From Acidobacteriota bacterium (GTDB lineage Bacteria; Acidobacteriota; Terriglobia; Bryobacterales; Bryobacteraceae): a stretch of 47,758 bases of DNA. Location of the stretch: assembly GCA_016871015.1 (NCBI GenBank), contig VFZX01000015.1:1-47758 (forward strand), in the 5' to 3' direction. The translations under genes and the position numbers were made by a program. The notes beneath the pieces are model-generated. The model ran no database searches. It was not told the DNA's origin and was given only the letters and a program-made list of their open reading frames with translations. Below, in pieces: positions 8,932-18,083 of this stretch; the stretch's first letter is position 1, and each line of letters begins with the position of its first letter.

Positions 8932-11900
8932 ATGCCGTGGAAAAGAAGCCTCGCGCACCCGATCGCGCTCTTCATCACATTCGCCTCCCACGCCTTCCCG
9001 CAAGGCTCGGCCCTGGGAACCATCAGTGGACGGGTCACCGATCAAACCGAATCGGCGATTCCGGAAGCCACGGTTATCGCCACCAACACCGGCACGCGCT
9101 CCCGCTACACCGCGTCGACCACCTCCGACGGATTCTACCGGATCCCGTTTGTTCAGCCCGGAATGTACACGGTCGAAATCTCGCGCACCGGATTCCAAAC
9201 GTCGGTGCAGCCCAAGGTCCAGGTGACCGCCGCCTCGTCCATCACCGTGAACATGCGTCTCACCGTCGGCACGATCGGCCAGAGCATCTCCGTCACCGAG
9301 CGAGTGGGACTGGTGGAAGTCGAGAACGCGGACCGCGGCGGTGAAATTGACCGCATCCGCACCACATACACGCCGACCACCGCGCGGGTTGTGTTGAGCA
9401 TTGTGCCGTCGATTCCCGGCGTCACCACGTCGACCAATGACCGCGGCATGACGCCGTCCGGCAACTCTGGCGCTTCCGCCTTCATGATCAACGGTGGCGT
9501 CGACCGGACCAGCGAAATGCTGCTCGACGGCGTGCCCAACCGCACCAGCGCCGGCGGCTACGCCTACGGGATCATTCCGACGCAGGAATCGGTGTCCGAG
9601 GTGAAGGTGATCACCAACGCCTTCAGCGCCGAGTATGGATCCACCACCGGCGGCGTGATCAACATCGTCACCAGGAGCGGCGGCAACGACTACCACGGCG
9701 AGGGATTCACCTATATCCGCAACACGGCGCTGAACGCCAACCATTTCGAACGGAATCTCGCGGGACTCGGCCGCACGCGCCTGGTCTACAACACCTTCGG
9801 CGGAATCGTCACCGGCAGGATCCGGCGCGACAGGCTGTTCGGAGTGCTCAAGTACCACACGAACCGGACCAACCAGCTCAAGTCCTACACGGGCCGCGTG
9901 CCGACGCAGAAGGAGCGCAACGGCGATTTCACCGAAACGTTCTGGCTGAATCGCGGAACGCCGCAGCAGATCGTGATCCATGACCCGTGGACAACGCAGC
10001 TTGGCGCCAATGGCCGGTTCACGCGCCAACCGGTGCCGGGGAACGTCATCCCGGCGAGCCGCATCAATCCAGTGGCGCGGAACCTGTGGAAGTACATTCC
10101 GCTGCCCAACGTGAACACCAACACCGTAATCAAGGCGGTGAACTATATTCCGTCGAGCCAGGCCTCGGCGCCCCGCAACTACATCGAGTGGATGCCCAAG
10201 GTCGATTGGAACGTCAGTGAGAAGACCAAGATCATGGGCCGCTATATCACAACGACGTTCGACCAGACCGACCAGCGGTTCTACGAGTCGCCCGCCGATG
10301 TCAATCTGTCGCTGTTCGTGCGGCGGAACTGGAACGCCGCCCTCGACGTCACGCACGCGCTGTCGGCCACCAGCGTCCTGAACCTGCGGGCGGGTCTCGA
10401 GCGCTATGTCCAGGGCGGAGTCGAGCCCAACCGCCTCGGCGCGTTCCCCCAGGAGCTGGGCTTCAGCCCCACGTTCGTGGGACAGGCCGAGCCCGCGTTT
10501 CCATCGTTCACGTTCGGCGGTTCGAACCTCGGCGGCGACCGCTTCACCGGCGCCGGACAGCCGGCCGCTACCGTGGTTCCCGACCAGGTGAACAACTTCG
10601 ATGTCAATTGGCTCAAGCATGCGGGCCGCCATACGTTGAAGGTCGGCGGGCAGCATCGCGTTGAGCGGATCTACAGCCCCGCGGGCGGATACGACGCTGG
10701 CCTGTTCTCGTTTGGTCCCAGCGACACCAACGGTCCGGATCCGCAGGTGCAAGTGGCGGGCGCGGGTGATGAGGTCGCGTCGTTTCTGTTCGGCGTCGGA
10801 TCAGGCCGGATCGAGCGTAACAGCGCTCCCGCGCGGCAGATTCCCTACTACTCCACGTTCGTCCAGGACGACATCAAGGTCACCTCGCGGTTGACGGTCA
10901 ATCTGGGCTTGCGCTGGGATTTTACGGACGGACTCACCGACCGCTTCAACGCGATGACTGGACCGTTCGACCGGAACGCGGCGAGCCCCCTCGCTGCCCG
11001 TGTCCGTAGTGCAGCCGGGGTTCAGGCGTGCGCCGCCTGCGCGAACCTGGTGGGCGGGCTCACGTTCCCGGGCGTCGGCGGCGTTTCCCGGAGTGCATAC
11101 AGCCTGCGGAGGAACGATTTCGGACCGCGTATCGCCGCGGCCTACGCGCTTGGCACAAAGACTGCGATCCGTTCCGGCTACGGTTACTTCTATGGTCCGG
11201 TCTACTACGATCCCGGCCAGATCGGGTTCAGCCAGGCGACCCCATGGGTGGCCTACGACGCGAACCAGATCCCGCTCAACACGCTGGCGAATCCGTTTCC
11301 GACCGGTGTGATTCCGCCGGTGGGAGCCTCGCTTGGTCTGGCCACCAACATCGGAGCCGCCGTGTCGTTCGCCGAGCCACTTAACGCATCGCCGCGTGCG
11401 CGCCAGTTCAGCTTTGAGATCCAGCGCGAAGTTCCGTGGAGCATGCGCGTGAGCGCGGCTTACGTCAACAACATCGTGTCGCGGCTGCCGGTGAGCCGGA
11501 ATCTGAACTCGCTCACGGCGCAGCAGTACCTGCTGGGTCCGGCGGCGTTGAACGCGCGCGTTCCGAATCCGTTCTCCGGATTGGCGCCGGGATTCGCGCT
11601 GAACCAGGCCACAATCGCGGCGTCGAGCCTGATGGTGCCGTATCCGCAGTTCACCAGCGTGGTCCAGCAGAACGCGCCGGCGGGCCGGTCGCGCTACGAC
11701 GCGCTGCAACTCTACGCGGTGAAGCGGTTCAGCCACGGGATCAGCTTCAGCACGGCGTTCACCTGGTCGAAGAAGTTGGAGGCAACGCGTTACCAGTGGC
11801 CCACCGATGCGGCGCTCGAGAAGACCTACAGCACGTTCGACATCCCCTGGGTGTTCTCGCCGAACTTCGTGTTCGAGCTGCCGTTCGGACGGGGACACTG

Positions 11901-12381
11901 GCTGCTGCCGAATCTATCACGGTGGGCTGACGCCGTGATCGGCGGCTGGCAGGCGAACGCCATCATCCGGATCCAGGGCGGCAAGCCGATCGACTTGACC
12001 GAGAACGCGCTGCCCACAGGCGCGGATCCGAAGGGTGTTCCGGGCGGGCAGAGCGTCAACCAGTGGATCAACCCGGCCGCGTTCCGCGTGGTGACGGAGC
12101 CATTCTTTATCCGGCGCTGGTCCACACGGTATTCCAACGTCCGCGCGCCGGGAATCCGGCGGTTTGACTTGAGCGCCACCAAGCGGTTCCATGTCAGCGA
12201 GCGGATGAAGTTCGAGTTCCAGGCAATCGCGACGAACGCGTTCAACACGCCCGAGTTCTGGGATTCCCCGGCGGGCGGCCAGGTGAATCCGGCGTCGGCG
12301 AGCTTCGGCCGGATCTCGGGGTTCCGCGGGATTTCGAACGCGCCGCGCGAGCTGCAGCTCGGCGGACGGTTTGTATTTTGA
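8932..12381 (+). CDS. TonB-dependent receptor, Oar-like, with CarboxypepD_reg domain
   Basis: Outer-membrane receptor of 1149 aa. The signal peptide is MPWKRSLAHPIALFITFASH and on to about residue 26. It is followed by a carboxypeptidase-regulatory domain (GTISGRVTDQTESAIPEATV, from about 29), a plug domain (ITNAFSAEYGSTTGGVINIV, about 225-245) and a long beta-barrel ending LQLGGRFVF with a terminal Phe. It diverges from the receptor at 8811, with 120 bases between them. The upstream promoter puts the mRNA start almost on the ATG. No TonB box was recognised. The substrate is unknown. A small open frame overlaps its stop codon by four bases. Confidence 0.93.
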   Translation: MPWKRSLAHPIALFITFASHAFPQGSALGTISGRVTDQTESAIPEATVIATNTGTRSRYTASTTSDGFYRIPFVQPGMYTVEISRTGFQTSVQPKVQVTAASSITVNMRLTVGTIGQSISVTERVGLVEVENADRGGEIDRIRTTYTPTTARVVLSIVPSIPGVTTSTNDRGMTPSGNSGASAFMINGGVDRTSEMLLDGVPNRTSAGGYAYGIIPTQESVSEVKVITNAFSAEYGSTTGGVINIVTRSGGNDYHGEGFTYIRNTALNANHFERNLAGLGRTRLVYNTFGGIVTGRIRRDRLFGVLKYHTNRTNQLKSYTGRVPTQKERNGDFTETFWLNRGTPQQIVIHDPWTTQLGANGRFTRQPVPGNVIPASRINPVARNLWKYIPLPNVNTNTVIKAVNYIPSSQASAPRNYIEWMPKVDWNVSEKTKIMGRYITTTFDQTDQRFYESPADVNLSLFVRRNWNAALDVTHALSATSVLNLRAGLERYVQGGVEPNRLGAFPQELGFSPTFVGQAEPAFPSFTFGGSNLGGDRFTGAGQPAATVVPDQVNNFDVNWLKHAGRHTLKVGGQHRVERIYSPAGGYDAGLFSFGPSDTNGPDPQVQVAGAGDEVASFLFGVGSGRIERNSAPARQIPYYSTFVQDDIKVTSRLTVNLGLRWDFTDGLTDRFNAMTGPFDRNAASPLAARVRSAAGVQACAACANLVGGLTFPGVGGVSRSAYSLRRNDFGPRIAAAYALGTKTAIRSGYGYFYGPVYYDPGQIGFSQATPWVAYDANQIPLNTLANPFPTGVIPPVGASLGLATNIGAAVSFAEPLNASPRARQFSFEIQREVPWSMRVSAAYVNNIVSRLPVSRNLNSLTAQQYLLGPAALNARVPNPFSGLAPGFALNQATIAASSLMVPYPQFTSVVQQNAPAGRSRYDALQLYAVKRFSHGISFSTAFTWSKKLEATRYQWPTDAALEKTYSTFDIPWVFSPNFVFELPFGRGHWLLPNLSRWADAVIGGWQANAIIRIQGGKPIDLTENALPTGADPKGVPGGQSVNQWINPAAFRVVTEPFFIRRWSTRYSNVRAPGIRRFDLSATKRFHVSERMKFEFQAIATNAFNTPEFWDSPAGGQVNPASASFGRISGFRGISNAPRELQLGGRFVF

Positions 12382-12668
12382 GAGTGGTTGAACTGCTGAC
12401 GGTCGTCGACCGGGTCCGGATCCATCTTCAGCAGGGCGAGAGTCCGTACCGGTGGCATCCACGGTCCGAAGTTCGCATCCTGACGGTGAGGGGCACCGAG
12501 CTCAAACACGGATTCCACTACAACATCACCACGATCCTTCGTCTCCGGCAGTTCCTGGAGTCTGAGGCAGCAGCACGCGAGGCAATCGACCAGTTGTTCG
12601 GGACCCGGATGGGCGGACGCGAATTGACGATTCGTCCGTTCCGTTCGAAATCCTTCACACTGAAGTGA
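12378..12668 (+). CDS. Possible small protein, 96 aa, function unknown
   Basis: An open frame from a TTG that overlaps the receptor stop (TTGA), with a GTG at 12384 as an alternative start. Codon third positions are G/C-rich, as in real genes here, and the composition is protein-like (FHYNITTILRLRQFL, REAIDQLFG), but I recognise no family, signal peptide or Shine-Dalgarno. It fills most of the otherwise empty 394 bases between the receptor and the end of gspD, where I see no clear terminator. It may be a real downstream gene translated by coupling or a chance frame. Confidence 0.35.
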   Translation: MRVVELLTVVDRVRIHLQQGESPYRWHPRSEVRILTVRGTELKHGFHYNITTILRLRQFLESEAAAREAIDQLFGTRMGGRELTIRPFRSKSFTLK

Positions 12669-12775
12669 TGCCCAACCGACTCCGTCCTCGTCCGCTCGGT
12701 GAGGCCCGTGCTGGTGATGCCGGTGACGCTTGGCGGTGTCGACGTGGGAGTCGGGATTTGGGGACTGCACCGGCC

Positions 12776-14968
12776 CTATTCCTGAACGTACTTGCTCAAC
12801 CGCTTCAACCGGCCCTTCAACTCGTCGCTTGCCTCAGTGAGCTGATTGGTGTCGTAAATGACCCGGGGCGTCATGAAGATGATCATCTCGGTCCGCTCTT
12901 TCGAGTACGACCGTGACCCGAACGCCGACCCGATCACCGGCAGCTTGTGCAGCACCGGGATGCCCGCCGAAGACGACGCGTTCGTCTCGTTGATGATGCC
13001 GCCGATGGCCACGGTATCGCCGTCCTGCATCGTCACCTGAGTGTTGACCGACCGCCGGGAAAACGACGGCGACTGGATCTGTCCGGCCTGAGGCGCCTGT
13101 GGTGCGCTGACCTCCTGGTTGATGATCAGCGTGACCACTCCGCTCGGATTCACGCGCGCCGTGATGGACATCGACACTCCCGTCTGGCGGCTCTGCACCG
13201 AGTTCGCGAACAGCGAATTTCCGCCGCTCTGAACCGGCGACACCGCCTGCGCGGTCAGCGTCGGCACCTCGACACCGACGTTGATGCTGGCGGCGATCGA
13301 ATCAGTGGCGATGACGCTGGGCGCGGAAATCACCCGCGCGCGGGTGGCATTTTCGGCGAGCGAGAGGAAGCCCAGCAACTCACGGCTGGCGCCCACGAGC
13401 CATCCCACCGACATCTGGGTTGCCCCGCCCGCGGTCGAGGCCAGGAACTGGCGGTCGCCCCTCGGTGTCTTCTGCTGTTGAAGGAACGCTGAGACGCCGC
13501 TCGCGAACGCGCCCGTCAGTGACACTTCGTAGATCTTGGCTTCGATGAGCACTTGCCGCGGCGGGATGTCCACCTCGCGCAGCAGCTTAAGAATCTGCTG
13601 GTACTCCTGCGGCGTCCCCTGAATGAACAACGTGTTGTCGATCGGGTTGGGAATGATGTGCGGGATCCGCGGGAATCCGCCCGGACCCAGGCCCTGGTTC
13701 CCCAGGTAGGATCCCGTCTGATCCGTTCCGGTTCCACCCGCGGCACCGCCAGTAGCGGAGCCTGGCCGGCGCTGCCCTGTGGTGGGCACGCCTGTTCCCA
13801 TTCCAGCGCCGAACCCGATCGCCCCGGGGAAGTATCCCGCCTGCCCGGCGCCCGGGAATCCGTAGCCGTACTGAGGCATGTAGTTCTGCAGCGCACCAGG
13901 GCCTCCCATCGGATAGCCGAAGCCACCACCCCCTCCTCCGCCGCCCATACCGGGAAATCCGAACCCGCCGCCCATGCCACCCATTCCAAAGCCGCCCATG
14001 CCGAACCCGCCCATGCCCATCATCCCCATCATGCCCATCCCGCCGAATCCGGGAAACATCATGCCAGCGTACAGACTCATGATGACGCCTGCGAGAATAT
14101 CCGCCCGGCTGTACTTGACGCGGTAGACGAAATTGTCAATCGCGCCCGCGGTAGCCTTCACCTCGGTATCCAGCTTCTTCAGCCACTTTTCGACTTCCTC
14201 GAACGCCCCGGGATTCGGCGCGATCGCGACGATCGTGTTGATCCGGTCGATCGGCAGGAAACGCACCAGCGTCTTGTCGGTGAGCGACACGGATTTGAGC
14301 ACTTCTTCGAGCTCGGCCGCGATGTCGGTGGGACTCCCGTTCTTCACCTCGAACAGCCGCACCCGCTGGCGCGCCAGGTTGTCGTTGTCGAACAGGTTGA
14401 TGATCTCCATCGTGCGCCGGATGTTGCGGCGGCTGTCGAGCAGGAACAGCAGGTTCGCGGGCGGATAGGCGATGGTCTTGGCGCCCTCACCGATGAACGG
14501 CTCGATCAGCTTGCTGACCTCGGCGACGCTCGCGTACTTGAGAAACAGCATGTACAGAACCGCCTGGTCATCCTCGGCGATCCTGTCGCCGGACTGAAGC
14601 GGCATCGGGAGCCGCGACGCACTGCCGATCGGCACGATCCGGTAGATGTCGCCGGTTTCCACCATCACCGCGCCGTTGATGCGAAGCACGGTGTCGAGCA
14701 GCGACCGCGCGTCAATCTGGCGCGTCTCGCCATACGTGTTCACCGTGACGCTGCCCTTCACCGCGGGATCCAGGATGTAGTTGATCTTGAGGACCCGGCA
14801 CAACTGGTCGATCACGTCGGTGAGCGAGGCGTTGTTGAGCGCCAGCGAACCTGTGGAGATCGTTGGCGCCGGGGAGGCGGTCTCCTTGGGAGGCTGAGCC
14901 TGCTGCTGCGCCCGCAGAGGCGCCCACAGCATCACGAAGGCCAGGAATCCGGCAATGGGTGTACGCAT
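12776..14968 (-). CDS. gspD: Type II secretion outer-membrane secretin GspD with enlarged Gly/Met-rich loop
   Basis: The secretin forms the outer-membrane pore of the type II secretion system. It is 730 aa when started at the ATG at 14968 (MRTPIAGFLAFVMLWAPLRA signal peptide), one base after the preceding stop; an upstream in-frame ATG at 15004 would lie inside the previous gene. N0 (about 36-110, ALNNASLTDVIDQLCRVLK) is followed by N1-N3, and the secretin core runs from about 460 (ISAPSVIATD, VGVEVPTL, PVIGSAFGSRS). Residues about 303-434 form a low-complexity loop with runs such as GMGMMGMMGMGGFGMGG and eight consecutive glycines. The loop sits exactly in the variable loop of N3, between VYRVKYSRADILAGVIMSLY and IIPNPIDNTLFIQG. 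It is the last gene of the operon. No pilotin-binding S-domain was recognised. Confidence 0.94.
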   Translation of the reverse strand: MRTPIAGFLAFVMLWAPLRAQQQAQPPKETASPAPTISTGSLALNNASLTDVIDQLCRVLKINYILDPAVKGSVTVNTYGETRQIDARSLLDTVLRINGAVMVETGDIYRIVPIGSASRLPMPLQSGDRIAEDDQAVLYMLFLKYASVAEVSKLIEPFIGEGAKTIAYPPANLLFLLDSRRNIRRTMEIINLFDNDNLARQRVRLFEVKNGSPTDIAAELEEVLKSVSLTDKTLVRFLPIDRINTIVAIAPNPGAFEEVEKWLKKLDTEVKATAGAIDNFVYRVKYSRADILAGVIMSLYAGMMFPGFGGMGMMGMMGMGGFGMGGFGMGGMGGGFGFPGMGGGGGGGGFGYPMGGPGALQNYMPQYGYGFPGAGQAGYFPGAIGFGAGMGTGVPTTGQRRPGSATGGAAGGTGTDQTGSYLGNQGLGPGGFPRIPHIIPNPIDNTLFIQGTPQEYQQILKLLREVDIPPRQVLIEAKIYEVSLTGAFASGVSAFLQQQKTPRGDRQFLASTAGGATQMSVGWLVGASRELLGFLSLAENATRARVISAPSVIATDSIAASINVGVEVPTLTAQAVSPVQSGGNSLFANSVQSRQTGVSMSITARVNPSGVVTLIINQEVSAPQAPQAGQIQSPSFSRRSVNTQVTMQDGDTVAIGGIINETNASSSAGIPVLHKLPVIGSAFGSRSYSKERTEMIIFMTPRVIYDTNQLTEASDELKGRLKRLSKYVQE
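13666..14059 (-). repeat. Low-complexity Gly/Met/Phe-rich coding tract inside gspD
   Basis: About 130 codons dominated by Gly, Met, Phe and Pro, made of imperfect short units such as GMGGF repeated in tandem; the purest part is about 13912-14053. The flanks are normal secretin sequence. The tract keeps the reading frame, so it belongs to the protein. Confidence 0.75.
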
Positions 14969-14969
14969 T

Positions 14970-15356
14970 CTATTTCCCTGCTGACGCGCGCTTCCAGGCT
15001 TCAAGCTCGGCGCCTTTCAATTCGGTCTTCTTGCGGGTCCAGCGGCTGACGCCGAACGGAGTCTTCCGCTCGAACTTCACCATTTCGCCGCCATCGGTGG
15101 CCTTCAGGTACGCCGCTGCCTGCTGATCGGACTTCGCCGTTTCGCTTTCTTCGGGCTGGAACTTGGCGAGTCCGAACGGAGTCCGGCGGTAGTGCCACAC
15201 CTTGCCGGAGGCGTCCTTGTGGCGCCAGAGTCCGGGCTGGACTTCCACAGCGTCCTTGGGTACGTGCAGACCCTTGCTCCCGGTAGCGTTGGCTTTGGTT
15301 TGGCCGGCCGCCAGCACAAGCGAGGCGGCGAGAATGATGACGAGACGTGCAAACAT
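14970..15356 (-). CDS. Small secreted protein with an internal repeat, between gspC and gspD
   Basis: A 128-aa protein not recognised as any standard Gsp component. It has a signal peptide (MFARLVIILAASLVLAAGQ) and two related segments: GKVWHYRRTPFGLAKFQPEE at about residues 51-70 and EMVKFERKTPFGVSRWTRKK at about 91-110. They share the core R/K-TPFG-hydrophobic-small-basic-aromatic. Its start lies 8 bases after gspC and its stop one base before gspD, so it is produced together with them. A periplasmic assembly or pilotin-like role near the secretin is possible from position alone. It has no lipobox Cys, so it is not a classic GspS lipoprotein. Confidence 0.78.
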   Translation of the reverse strand: MFARLVIILAASLVLAAGQTKANATGSKGLHVPKDAVEVQPGLWRHKDASGKVWHYRRTPFGLAKFQPEESETAKSDQQAAAYLKATDGGEMVKFERKTPFGVSRWTRKKTELKGAELEAWKRASAGK

Positions 15357-15364
15357 GAAAACTC

Positions 15365-16129
15365 CTAGCGAACGGGCTCCCAGAAACAGGAGGCTCCGAA
15401 CATCGACTGCTTCACCACCTTGCGGAATCCGTTGATCACCGCTCCTGCGGGGGTCCCGTCATTCGGCGTGCAGGCGTGATTGACGCCGCCGGTGTTCACC
15501 CACGGGTTCCCCTCGCTCTTCGCCTTCTGGGCCTCGGCCACTTTTGCCTCATCGGTCACCTCATTCGTGCCCACTGGCGGAGCTTGATCTGGCCGGAGCG
15601 GCGGTTGGCCTGGATTCCCGGCGGATGCGGGCGCCTGCGGGGGCGGAGCCTTAACCTTCAGTTCAGCAACCGTCTTGGGGATGAGCTTGCCGTTCCACTC
15701 AAGCTCGAGGTCGGTGCGCGTGGCCTTCACCAGCTTGTACTCGCCGATCTTGTCGCCCTGCTTATAGCCCTTTTGCGGCTGGCCCGGCTGCTCCGACATG
15801 AAGATGGTGGCGCCGAATCCGAGGTCCATCACGCCGTAGACCACCGGTAGCGGGGGCTCGGGGACGGGCTTGGGCACCTCGATCACCACGGTCGGATTGC
15901 GGTCCTGCGAGAACACCATCCTTGTGGCAACGTCGAGGTACTGCGCGGCCTGGACGGGCTCGGCAGGCGTGTCCGCGGGAACCACCGGGGCGGGGGCCTG
16001 CGGGACGGCGCGCGCCAGGACCTCGGCTTCGTACCTCTTCCCCGCGATCCATTTTTCGCGGATTTGGTATCCGGCCGCGGCCAGCAGCGCGGTCAATACG
16101 AGATTCAACAAGACCAGTTTCCGTTTCAA
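15365..16129 (-). CDS. gspC: Type II secretion inner-membrane protein GspC-like
   Basis: A 254-aa bitopic protein: short cytoplasmic N-terminus, membrane helix at about 6-24 (LNLVLTALLAAAGYQI), Pro-rich linker, and a homology-region domain at about 95-150 (YGVMDLGFGATIFM, GYKQGDKIGEYKLV). In this family that domain contacts the secretin N0 domain. The C-terminus lacks a clear PDZ domain. Instead there is a Pro/Gln linker and a tail with two cysteines (NHACTPNDG, FGASCFWEPVR) that could form a disulfide in the periplasm. It overlaps gspM by four bases. The HR pattern and the neighbours make GspC the best name; PilP-like is the alternative. Confidence 0.75.
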   Translation of the reverse strand: MKRKLVLLNLVLTALLAAAGYQIREKWIAGKRYEAEVLARAVPQAPAPVVPADTPAEPVQAAQYLDVATRMVFSQDRNPTVVIEVPKPVPEPPLPVVYGVMDLGFGATIFMSEQPGQPQKGYKQGDKIGEYKLVKATRTDLELEWNGKLIPKTVAELKVKAPPPQAPASAGNPGQPPLRPDQAPPVGTNEVTDEAKVAEAQKAKSEGNPWVNTGGVNHACTPNDGTPAGAVINGFRKVVKQSMFGASCFWEPVR

Positions 16130-16707
16130 AACGCCATCGGTCCTTTCCGCTCGGGCACGAGCTTCTTCGGCATGATGCCGGTTACGGTTAAGCGCACGGC
16201 GACGATCTTTTTCTTGGCGTCGCCAGCGCGGGCTTGCAATTCGTGCGTCGCGATCAGGTCTGGCTGCGCCGCCAGATCCGCCAACAGGTTCACCAACTGC
16301 TCGATCTGGCAGGCGAACGACACCGCGACCGCGGCCGATCCGTAGTCCTTGCCAAGAGGCTGGATCACGCCGAGATCCCGTTGCGCAACGTCGATCTGCT
16401 GGTTGCGCGCCAGCCGCGTGACCGTCTGCATGAGCTGGGCCTGCGCCTGCGCGGCGGTGTCGGCGAGGATCATCCCCTTCTCGCGCGCCGCCAGTTGCGC
16501 CTGAACCTGCTCAGCCAGCTTCCGCTTGGCGGGGATGGTGGCGATCACCTGGCGCAGCTTCTGCAGCCGCAACTCGGCGGCTTCCGGTGAATCGATCTCC
16601 GCTGAGACCACTTCGGTGGCCGTGCCAACCGGCCAGAAATAGATTGCAGCGGCCAGGGTCAGCGCGACACCGAGAATCGCCAGCGCGCGGCGGTCACGGT
16701 CACTCAT
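16126..16707 (-). CDS. gspM: Type II secretion GspM/PilO-like protein
   Basis: A 193-aa bitopic protein with a membrane helix at about 8-27 (LAILGVALTLAAAIYFWPVG), a helical coiled-coil-prone stretch (about 45-85) and a small C-terminal alpha/beta domain (about 105-185). This is the layout of GspM and PilO, which pair with GspL or PilN to link the assembly ATPase to the periplasm. Sequence conservation in the family is low, so the call relies on layout and on its place between gspL and gspC. It overlaps both neighbours by four bases (ATGA type). Confidence 0.75.
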   Translation of the reverse strand: MSDRDRRALAILGVALTLAAAIYFWPVGTATEVVSAEIDSPEAAELRLQKLRQVIATIPAKRKLAEQVQAQLAAREKGMILADTAAQAQAQLMQTVTRLARNQQIDVAQRDLGVIQPLGKDYGSAAVAVSFACQIEQLVNLLADLAAQPDLIATHELQARAGDAKKKIVAVRLTVTGIMPKKLVPERKGPMAF

Positions 16708-18083
16708 CGCTGTTCTCCTGCTTCGACGCCCACGCCTTGACCCTCACGCGAGGTCCGGATGGTGAAGACTTCGATGTTGCCCTGCCCGATACGGGACAGC
16801 GCCTGGGCAAAAGCCGAATTCGAAAACCGTGCCGACTCGTCAAACACCTTGAGGAACGGCGTCACGTTCTCGCCCTCGCCGTGCAGGACGGCCTCGGTCC
16901 TCGACAACGTCAGCGCCCGCAGCCAGGCAGGCGGCGCGATGATCGTGGTGATGTCCTTCAGCGCGTCCATGTCGGACTGGCTCCGCTGGCGGTACCGGTC
17001 CAGCAGCGCCATCTTCTCGCGCGCCGACTGTACCGCCTGGTCGAGCGTTCCCGTCTCGGCGGCCTGCTTTTCAAGCAACCGGATCTCCTGTTGCAGACGC
17101 CGGGTGAGCTGGCGCTTCTGATACCCATCCAGATTCACCAGGACGAAACCGGCCAGGGCGAGCAATGCCGTGAGGATCAAAGTGGGGACATAGACGGCGC
17201 GCGACGTCTGGGTCCTGCGCTCGACCGGCAGCAGATTCGCTGCCAGTGCCAGCCGCGGAACCGCACCCGATATGGCGGCGGCCAGCGGCAGCGCGCCTTC
17301 GCGGCGTGGATAGCTCTCCGGTGCGCGGAAGGGCGGCAGCAATTCGTCGAAGGCTGCGACCGGCGGCTCGGATTCAGCGCGAAGCTCGGCCGTGGCAACG
17401 CGGATCACGCGGTCCGCCGGAAGTTCGAACAGGCCGGAAAACACCGGCCGGGCTGGGCTGTGACCGTATGCCTCCACCGCACCCTCGCCGTGGTTCAGCG
17501 CGAGCACGGTGTCTGGCGGCGAAACCAGGATCCTGGAGGCGGAATACAGCACGGCCGCGGAGAAGGAAAATCCGGCCATGGTGATGCCCGCTTCGGAAAA
17601 CAGGTTCGCGTATTGGTCCACTACCTCACGGCGCGCGATGCCAACCATCACGGCGTGAGAATCGCCCAGCCTTGCGTAAGAGAAAACCGCCGCGTCCTCT
17701 TCGTGCGGATGGAGCGCGTCTACCTGGTATCCCACGGCGGATTCCAAATCCTTGTCGGCCACGCCCGGCAGCATCAGGTGGCGCACGATCACTTCCTGCC
17801 GCGGCAGCAGCACCCACACCGGAACGTTGCGCGCGCCCGACCGCGCCGTAAACGCGGCGAATTCGTTGCCCCACTCGGTGGCCGCGCGCTGGGCGAATCC
17901 GGTGATCCGGTGGAAGCCCGTTGCGGTAACACCACCGGGCCGGACCCGCGCCACCGCCACCAGCAGATCCGCACCCGACACCTCGATACCGACCCCGGTT
18001 CCGAACGCGAGCCACTTGCGGGATCCTGACGCCGGCCGCGCCTGGTAGGCCTGCTGCTCAGGCGCCGCCGTCTCTACCGCCAC
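16704..18083 (-). CDS. gspL: Type II secretion GspL-like protein (PilM-like plus PilN-like)
   Basis: A 459-aa inner-membrane assembly protein. The first ~285 residues resemble the actin-like fold of PilM/GspL (VGIEVSGADLLVAVARV, YQVDALHPHEEDAAVFSYA). A single membrane helix follows at about 297-317 (PTLILTALLALAGFVLVNL), then a coiled coil (about 318-365) and a periplasmic ferredoxin-like domain resembling PilN (WLRALTLSRTEAVLHGEG). In the family the cytoplasmic part binds the N-terminus of the GspE ATPase and the periplasmic part binds GspM. It overlaps gspK by 10 bases and gspM by four. Confidence 0.85.
   Translation of the reverse strand: MAVETAAPEQQAYQARPASGSRKWLAFGTGVGIEVSGADLLVAVARVRPGGVTATGFHRITGFAQRAATEWGNEFAAFTARSGARNVPVWVLLPRQEVIVRHLMLPGVADKDLESAVGYQVDALHPHEEDAAVFSYARLGDSHAVMVGIARREVVDQYANLFSEAGITMAGFSFSAAVLYSASRILVSPPDTVLALNHGEGAVEAYGHSPARPVFSGLFELPADRVIRVATAELRAESEPPVAAFDELLPPFRAPESYPRREGALPLAAAISGAVPRLALAANLLPVERRTQTSRAVYVPTLILTALLALAGFVLVNLDGYQKRQLTRRLQQEIRLLEKQAAETGTLDQAVQSAREKMALLDRYRQRSQSDMDALKDITTIIAPPAWLRALTLSRTEAVLHGEGENVTPFLKVFDESARFSNSAFAQALSRIGQGNIEVFTIRTSREGQGVGVEAGEQR

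Noticed and set aside
8863-10752. Long minus-strand frame of 629 codons opposite the second receptor
   Set aside because: Arg/Val/His-rich composition with no recognisable domain; it is the antisense shadow of a receptor with clear domains, as expected in GC-rich DNA.
12382-12775. Transcription terminator between the second receptor and gspD
   Set aside because: No GC-rich hairpin with a T run could be found on either strand.
13912-14053. Repetitive DNA in gspD as a possible CRISPR or VNTR element
   Set aside because: Units are short, irregular and in frame, without spacers; explained as a low-complexity protein loop.
14966-15004. Upstream ATG at 15004 for gspD
   Set aside because: It lies inside the preceding small gene and adds 12 residues ahead of a complete signal peptide; ATG at 14968 fits better.
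13553-15049. Plus-strand frame of 498 codons opposite gspD
   Set aside because: His/Ala-rich shadow produced by the Gly/Met-rich codons of gspD; no domain.
16587-18029. Plus-strand frame of 480 codons opposite gspL and gspM
   Set aside because: Shadow frame with extreme Arg content; the minus-strand genes have full family motifs and overlaps.
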